Below the pieces are notes generated by a model. That model saw only the letters and a list, made by a program, of their open reading frames with translations. It made no database searches and was not told where the DNA came from. DNA of 64,000 bases from Phanerodontia chrysosporium (lineage: Eukaryota; Basidiomycota; Agaricomycetes; Polyporales; Phanerochaetaceae), in NCBI GenBank assembly GCA_001910725.1, contig MJGA01000003.1, forward strand, positions 1,798,001 to 1,862,000, written 5' to 3'. The position numbers and the translations under genes are program-made. Below, piece by piece: positions 57,411 through 64,000 of the stretch (its first letter is position 1; every line of letters begins with the position of its first letter).

Positions 57411-57853
57411 CCGTCAGTCATGCCAACCCACGTCCCCCTAATTGTTCACATGGAATGTCATACCCCAGTACGTCCCTCCCTGTCTCCGGAAGCCGTTGCG
57501 TTCCTACAGAGCATTCAGGAACCTCACACTCGAGACAATAGCAGAGCGTCTAGTGCCCTGACGCAGCAAAGAACCAAGTCGTGCGTTCGACGAGATGCCG
57601 ACCATAATGGGTTCGTTCTTGGATGCTACCCTGTTGTTCTCGGCCTACGTTGGCTACACGGTGCATCTATCACTCGGAACTAGCCTTGTGGGAGTCAGAA
57701 ACAATAAGCCTATACCATACTGTCTCCGCACTTGCGCGGTACATGATATCCATGTTGCGTCCGGCCTGCTGGGCAAGAGTTACTGGTTACAACACTGCTC
57801 AGTAAGTATATGAAACGATTGTGCGTGCATTGTTCGCGGCCCAGTCTTGCACA
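57411..57853. other. Spacer after the ERI1-like gene
   Basis: About 440 bp. Open frames on the plus strand (57420-57683 and 57595-57813) have no recognisable content; the second could be a leader exon of the following gene. Nothing else seen. Confidence 0.3.
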
Positions 57854-58335
57854 ATGTCGCCGACCTGTACCGTCCCATACGAACTCCTGTTTTGCGTTGT
57901 CAACGACACACCATATGCCGCCACATTCCAGACGCTGCGCGTCGACGATGGTCTGCGGGCGGGGCCGACCATGCTTCTACACAAAGGGGAGGCCATATCC
58001 CTCGTCCTCACCGCCGGTCTGCCCTACCGATATGCCGTTCGACAGCACGGGAAGGAAGCGAACCTGTCGTGAGTCCGGGCCAGGCGGTCGTCGGTGGCGT
58101 CTGACAAGAGCCGCCTGGCAGGGTGAAGCTGTGGGACGACAGCCAATGCAGCATTCGAGAAGCTTTTGCCCCTCTCGTATGCCCTCAAGAAAGCGAGCAC
58201 AATGGCCGCTGCATGTCCGATGGCGTTACTGTGTCGCTGGCTGTTTTTAAGAGACACCCGACCTTCCGACGACTGTATGTCACTTCCTCCAATTATCATA
58301 TGGCATCCATCGACATCATTCGATCCAGATTGTGA
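57854..58335 (+). CDS. Small unknown protein
   Basis: Exons 57854-58068 and 58122-58335 encode 142 aa, both borders in phase. Not recognised. A beta-rich content: VPYELLFCVVNDTPYAATFQ, DDGLRAGPTMLLHKGEAISL and VLTAGLPYRYAVRQHG. The second exon has CVCPQE-type and NGRCMSDGVTV segments. An upstream in-frame ATG at 57821 would add eleven residues. The gene end abuts the GH5 mannanase stop (95 bp away, convergent). A calycin- or cupin-like fold is a guess only. Confidence 0.55.
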
Positions 58336-58429
58336 ATAATCGAATGACATACAGATGCCAGACACGAACGAGAACTTACTTCGACCGCTCCGCTTGGATG
58401 CTGGCGGCCCGCCTATAAGAAGAGAGAAG

Positions 58430-60761
58430 TCAGATACGGCCACAGGTGATTGTAAGATATGCCCACGTGAAGACTTCCCAGACAGTTGTCTGGTTTGGAT
58501 AAATGGTGAAACCTGTTGGGCCTTGCGTGTATGAGATGAGTTCAATACGATATCGATGTCACTGACCATCATTTGGAGAAGCCTGAGGGCATGACTATTA
58601 GCGGTGTTTGTGCACGCAAACTGAATACTCACCCCATGGTTGATCGCGTCAGCGTACTTGATGATTCGGTTTCCGCCATCCTCGGTCAGGCCAAGAGCCC
58701 CGAACTGCCACGGCATGATGCTACACGAATAGGTAAGGTCTCTATTTAGGTAGCACACCCTTCGAGGAGACCATCTTACCCGCTGGCGAAGGATAGTGCG
58801 TCAGCTCGTAGTATCGCCGAAATCAAGAGAACTTACGCATGTTTAGTGTCCAAAGCGTGCTGCACCCAAGTTGGGTATATGCTCGTCTTGTTGTCTAACG
58901 AGAAACGTCATGTCAGTCCGCGAGTGAGTTCAGTTGTCGATGCCTATTACCAAGACCAGTGACTCCGAACTCCTCGAGGACGATGGGCTTATTGGCTTTT
59001 TTCCCAGCTAGACATCGGACTATTAGAAAGGTCTCATTGGGAGACACGCTGTAAGTTTTACCGTTGATGTGGTCGCTTATCCACTCCAAGCCCCAGCCCG
59101 AAATAGAGAAATTGCTTCCGGGGAAATCCTTCCAGAGACGAGACTTAAGACGAGTATTGCTAAAGCGTAACGACATAGAATTACTCACCAGCTCAGGATA
59201 CCTGCATGGAGTCATCGGTTAGGTTGCACAACGAGGTGAGCATTATGAGAGGAAGAACCATGTTTGTGGATACATGTGCTACAACGAGAACGTCAGATTG
59301 ACATCAACACATTTACCATCAATTCGGGCACTCACGTAGGTGGCGAAATCGATGTTCTGCAGGTTCAAGTTGCGGTCAAAGTCTTCGCCAGCTGTGAACG
59401 ACATGAGCACAAGAGCATTTGAATGTCGAGAAGACATTTCATACCTTGGCCGTTCCAGTTGTAATCGCTGACGAGCTGTCCTTCGAACCAGCTAGCGGAG
59501 TGTAAGTCTCGTCCCTCGTCCCTAGATGCAGCACGTACTATGTACGGGGTTTGGTCCAGAAGAAGTGCCCTTCACCCCCTGTTGTAATTAGGTGATGCGG
59601 GTCCCTGGAGCCCGCATATCAGCATCCCCACGTATTGAAGTCATAATATCAGCTTACAAGCTTCGAACAAAGTCGGACTGCTCTTTGTACCATTTGAGTA
59701 GGGTCTCTGCACCACTGGCTGGTGTGCAGGACGGCCCTGAAGGAAACGTATCGCTTGAGCATCGTGCTTCGTTCAGCAACTCCCAAGCGAAGATATTCGG
59801 CGAGTGCTTGTAGCGTTCGACGATGGTCCGCACATATGACTCTGGAAGGTGATTTTCAAGATCGGCACACGCACGTACAACGCTGAAACGCACGATAAGC
59901 TGCGACTATGTCGGGATTGGTGAAGAAAACGTCGTGCGTGGTACTTCCTGGCGCCATCCACTGAATGTAGAGGTCCGACCCCTGTCGTTGAAGTGTTCAA
60001 GACGTCCATTGCGTAGCATACTCGTGAATGCTTACCCCATATCCAACCCTAAGCCGTGTCAACTGGGGTCATGATAGGGTATGAATGGTGACGCCTACCA
60101 ATTATTCGAGAATGCTAGGATGACTTTGATACCATACTTTCCGGCACTTTCAATAATATTGTCGAGACGTTCTAGACCTTGGCTGCCTGTATTAAGCGAG
60201 AAAGAACTGCTATTCCAGACCTGAAAAGAAGTCATTAATTTATTCCGGAAGACGAATCAGGGTGCTTGCCTGGTAGTACGTGAGACCAGATTCCTTGGCA
60301 CCAGCAAGCTCGGACCCATTAATAGCATTGAATCCCTGCAGATCGTCAGGGTGGCTGTAACAATAAGTGTTCGGGGAAGCGTACCCAGGTCCTTAGAACC
60401 TTTACTCCTGCTTTCTTCATTGTCTGGAATGTGTGTCCAACGTCATTTTGAGTCAGCAGAAGAGGGAGCCACTGGTGTATGTGGTCCGTTGGTCAGCTTT
60501 TTCCAATATTAGATGGATGTGTCGTCGTACATATGAATTGGCTCCAACAAATGCCTACTCAAACGTCGTCAGTTACTCAATACAATGCAAGTAAGCGCGT
60601 ATACTCACGAAGGGCTTCCCGTCGAGTTCAAACTGAGTCCCTCGCGTAGTGACGAAGCCTCGGGGGACGCTGCGCTTCGTGGCGTGAGGTGTAGCACTGC
60701 CAGCAACGTTGAACGCAACAGCCAGGAGAACGAAGGCAAATAGCAGCGTTGAAACAGTCAT
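58430..60761 (-). CDS. Endo-beta-1,4-mannanase, glycoside hydrolase family 5
   Basis: A secreted hemicellulase hydrolysing mannan in plant cell walls. Signal peptide MTVSTLLFAFVLLAVAFNVA and a basic pro-segment; then FVTTRGTQFELDGKPFAFVG, GVKVLRTWGFNAINGSEL, KYGIKVILAFSNNW, acid/base IFAWELLNEARC, FDRNLNLQNIDFATYHMYP, the nucleophile KPIVLEEFGVTG and IMPWQFGALGLTEDGG. The tail has GFTIYPNQTTVWEVFTW. About thirteen small introns, many near 50 nt; the Glu pair of clan GH-A is intact. Subfamily GH5_7 fits basidiomycete mannanases. The last exon border (gtcagt...aacag) was needed to pass a stop. Confidence 0.9.
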
Positions 60762-61283
60762 CCCGTCGGACTACACTCCCCCAATCGTGCCAGAACCTCC
60801 TCATATACCGCTCACCCCGTCCATGGCTCTTTGGCCGCGTTGTCCGGAAGAACGTCGGGGACGGTCAGCTGGACGCATCTGCAATACGCCGAGGTGCAGC
60901 AGAGCGGTCCTGTGGTATTAAATACAACTTCCGCCAGTTTCGAATGCGTCACATTACCTTCATCGGTGTGGTGCTTGTGATGCGTCTCGTCCCGACCGGG
61001 TCGTGAAGTCGGGATGTCCCAGTCAGCTGATTGTGCAGCCTAGGTTAGGTCGGCGTTCGCATCCGAGAAAACGATGTTCAATTATGTCCCGCAGACTGAT
61101 AAAAATGCAACCAGTCTGCCGATGCATGGCGTATGCGATGGTGAGGGAGAACTTGAAGAGCTTCCGCATTTGGGTAACGGACGAGAGACACCTGGCGCTT
61201 GTTCACCACGTGGCGAAAGACGATCTTGCAAGAGCGGACTTTGCTCTCGCAGAGCGCCTTGCATCCGCTGGGCTTATTTTACC
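60762..61283. other. Divergent spacer between mannanase and IPI1
   Basis: 522 bp containing the promoters of both genes. Leader open frames in IPI1 orientation are short and not convincing. No regulatory motif could be assigned. Confidence 0.35.
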
Positions 61284-64000
61284 ATGCCCAAGAGCGCGAA
61301 GAGGAAGAAAGAGAAGGCTGCGGATTTCTCAGTATGTCAAGAAACACATATGTAGAAGGATACATTTGACCAACATCGCCAGAAAGCAAAACTCAAACTT
61401 GGCAAAGGAAAGCAGACACCAAGCAATGCCGTAGATACATCGTTCAAGGCTCGATGTAAGCGGTGGCAACTCCCTTGTAGACAGCAACACTGACACGTTT
61501 TGTAGCCATTGCACTACCTTCTCAGACCATTGTGCACGATGTCGAACGCGGCGTTCCGACTACCAAGCGCAAGCTGACTCTCGACGACCTCATTTCGCAC
61601 TTGAAGCACTACAGTGCCGGTGTGCGGAAAGGTGCGCGTTGTATGCCGTTTGCACTGTAATTGATACTGACGGCCAAACACAGATGCAATACTTGGTCTT
61701 CGAGAGCTGTTTGAAGATCATCAAGAAGTCATAGTGTCTTCGCTCTCCACCACGTTGAGCAACTGCGCGAGGCTCATTGGGGACGAGGTGAGTTGCTGCT
61801 ACTCTGGCAGCCGTACAGTCTCTGAACTGTTTTAGGATGCAAGTGTTCGTAAGGCGCTGCTTTCATTCCTTGGATGGCTACTGCCTAGGGTACCTCACGT
61901 AAGTCCCGTGCGCTCATCCAGTAGTACATTGCTGAGCAGGTATGCTCTAGGACGTTTTGGTCCCACATACTTCAATCCTTCTTCTCTTCACAACCTCTGC
62001 ACAAACACACATCTTCCCGGAGATTCGCCTGGATGCGACGAGGTTCTTGGACCTCTTTTTAGATATATTTCCGGAAGTCGTCGTGGAAGGTTGGGTGGAT
62101 GGTCATACCGGACATGGAAGGCGAGTCCTGGAAGGATACCTTGGTATTCTAAATGCGGGGACGGCGTATGGCGAAGGTGGAGGTATGTCTCCCTGGACAT
62201 ACATATGTGACGTTCAATCTCTTATGATGTGCAGATACTGGGCCAGTGCAGGCCACGTCCACAGCCAGCGTGATACTGTCACCGGCAGTGAGTTCGCCTC
62301 ATGAGCAATATTGGGTTCCTCGGAGCTGATCGTGAACTAGTCTAAACTGGCTGTTCTTAGCTCTCTCGCCAACTTCCTATCGAGGGCGATGTCGTCGAAG
62401 AGCCCGAGAGCTTTTTCGATGAACCAAGAGGAAGTATCCGCGCAACTCCGTCCTACGCCAACTTGGTACATGACAACTGCGTTCGCATCTCTCTCAGCCT
62501 TCGAAGCCTTCGACGCTTCCATTCAGCCTCGAGTGTTTCTGAAAGCCACTCCCCAGCAACAATGGCAAGAAGAAGCACACGACGGGTCTGCCGAAGGCTT
62601 CGTTGGTCGTTTCTTGCTTGCTGAGGGCAACGAAGAGAGTTGGTCCCTTGGGTTGCTCTCGCATCTTGAAGCGATCCCGGTAGGTGACCTCAATGAAGAT
62701 GCCGGCTCAAGCACTGGTCTCAAAGCGGAGTCAGCATATGTATCGGCAAGTCCCCTCCCTCCACAGGCGCGCTCATGCCATCTAATATTTAACTAGCATT
62801 TGGCGCGAACGCTGCATCCCACTTTGGTAGCAACGTTCCTCGATTGTGCACCCTCCGTCTTTTCGCCCGGTACGTCGCCATCGGAGACTGAGCTGCAGAC
62901 AGTGCTCGCAATCGCTCGACTCGCCCGGTGTCTCTATGGAGAGATGACGCTGGACAGCAATGATGTGCGTAATTTATCATCTGGTTCGTGACCCCTGCTG
63001 ACTGCGTTGTTGCAGAAAATGCGGTCGTCACCTTACGATGACCTGAGCTCCCTACTTGGCCATATGTCACCCTACTTTCCCTTCATGGTACACTTGTCGC
63101 CTGTAGCAAGACGGGAGCTCAAGGTGCGTTGGCTCCCGGGTTCACCTGCTGAACGACGGTCATGACGTCTTCTTTTCAGACTGAACAGGCCCTCCAAGAC
63201 CTCAATCTAATCTTTTGCGAGTTGACGTCGATGCTCATGCTCAAGACATGCAACGAAGCGCAGGGTGCTACAGGGGTGCGCCAGTCTTTGAAAGATTCTG
63301 CGCATACAAAGCAGTCGCCACGGGCACTGGAGAACCTCGCCCAACGGGTCAGCGAGTACACCGTGCAACTTCTTCGCGGCGAAGCGCCGGACCGGCCCAG
63401 TGGACACTCGCTCGGCCCCAAGACGATCACACCAGCGACGTATATGTCGCTCTTGCCGACTATCTGGGCATTGATAAATAGCCCCGGGGGAGACTTCGCC
63501 GAACATGTCGCTCAAGCTTGCCTCGCCCATGCAATCAAAGCGTCGTCGACGTCTGCCGTGAAACGGCATACTATCGACTTTATAGGAAGGCTACTGCTGG
63601 TCAGTGGCTACGATTGTTTGCGAGAAGCTAGACTCACTTGTCCTCCAGTTGGACACCGCTTCAGAGTATCGTGGATTCTTTCACCCGATGCGTCACTCTG
63701 CTCTGGTGCAGCAAATGAAGGATTGGCTGCTGCATCTCCCCAAAGTGCTTTGGGAAGTGGGTTCTTCCAATGCACCAGCCACAGAGGTACGACACAATGC
63801 ATTCGAGGGAAGGCCATATTCACAATTGTGGTCTTCAGACGATTCTGCGGATTATCCTTCGTTTGCACCAGCGCCGAGCGCCGCTTGCAGACTCCGGGGT
63901 TTGTTATTGCACGTCGGATCTCAGCGCAAGAAGTTGCTGACTATCTACATGCAGGTCCTGTCCCAAATCCGGGCGCGTCTGGTCCCCTACTTCAAAATAT
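61284..64000 (+). CDS. IPI1: Pre-rRNA-processing protein IPI1 (TEX10-like), 3' end outside window
   Basis: Component of the Rix1 complex for 60S pre-ribosome maturation (ITS2 processing). It starts MPKSAKRKKEKAADFS and has about twelve exons. Conserved: DLISHLKHYSAGVRKDAILG, LRELFEDHQEVIVSSLSTTL, SNCARLIGDEDASVRKALLS, LPRVPHDVLVPHTSILLLFT and LDLFLDIFPEVVVEGW, the HEAT-like core. The second half is alpha-helical (LQDLNLIFCELTSMLML, RALENLAQRVSEYTVQLL). The exon from 62361 changes frame near the CCCC at 62551-62554. An intron beginning gcaagt (62746) or gtatcg (62740) leads to HLARTLHPTLVATFLDC. The exon from 63649 runs off the window. Confidence 0.85.

Overview
The window is genomic DNA of a filamentous basidiomycete, most likely an Agaricomycete and perhaps a polypore; the species cannot be named from sequence alone. 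Evidence: genes packed at 20-300 bp spacing, split by many 46-70 nt introns with GT-AG (sometimes GC-AG) borders, almost all encoding single-copy eukaryotic housekeeping proteins, plus a PIL1 eisosome gene, a GH5 mannanase, a MED5 gene and a fungal-type Helitron.

Layout. 0-11.2 kb: exosome CSL4 (cut by the left edge), pyruvate dehydrogenase E2, an SDR, a TTC1-type TPR protein, mitochondrial IMP1 peptidase, Elongator ELP4, an F-box/LRR protein and tRNA methyltransferase TRM44. 11.5-17.7 kb: PIL1, eIF4E, RIO2 kinase. 17.7-27 kb is gene-poor: SPF30, two divergently transcribed paralogues of a family I cannot name, and a Ser/Pro-rich protein. 27.6-37.5 kb: NAA40 acetyltransferase, complex I ESSS subunit, glycine cleavage H protein, mitochondrial EF-Tu, PEX14 and a GRIP golgin. 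38-46 kb: NPC2-like lipid-binding protein, a four-helix membrane protein, a secreted RlpA-like protein, eIF3h and a ZRC1-type zinc transporter. 46.2-56.4 kb: MED5, interrupted by a Helitron. 56.6-64 kb: an ERI1-like exonuclease, a small unknown gene, a GH5 mannanase and IPI1 (cut by the right edge).

The main discovery is at 47.0-53.8 kb. A Helitron of about 6.7 kb lies in the sense orientation inside one intron of MED5. The MED5 exons on both sides still join in frame, and the intron measures 6,798 nt where neighbouring introns measure 50-70. The element carries an apparently intact 1,424-codon RepHel gene, a second gene that may encode an OB-fold-like protein, and a short oppositely oriented Cys-rich gene.

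Two other themes recur. At least seven introns have GC-AG borders (in LAT1, TTC1, RIO2, GCSH, PEX14 twice and the ERI1-like gene). In addition, about ten conserved genes carry single-base frame breaks at homopolymers (ELP4, the F-box gene, eIF4E, the NPC2-like gene, eIF3h twice, ZRC1 and others); these look more like consensus-sequence errors than decay. All exon borders were placed by eye from reading frame, splice consensus and remembered family signatures, so they need transcript confirmation.
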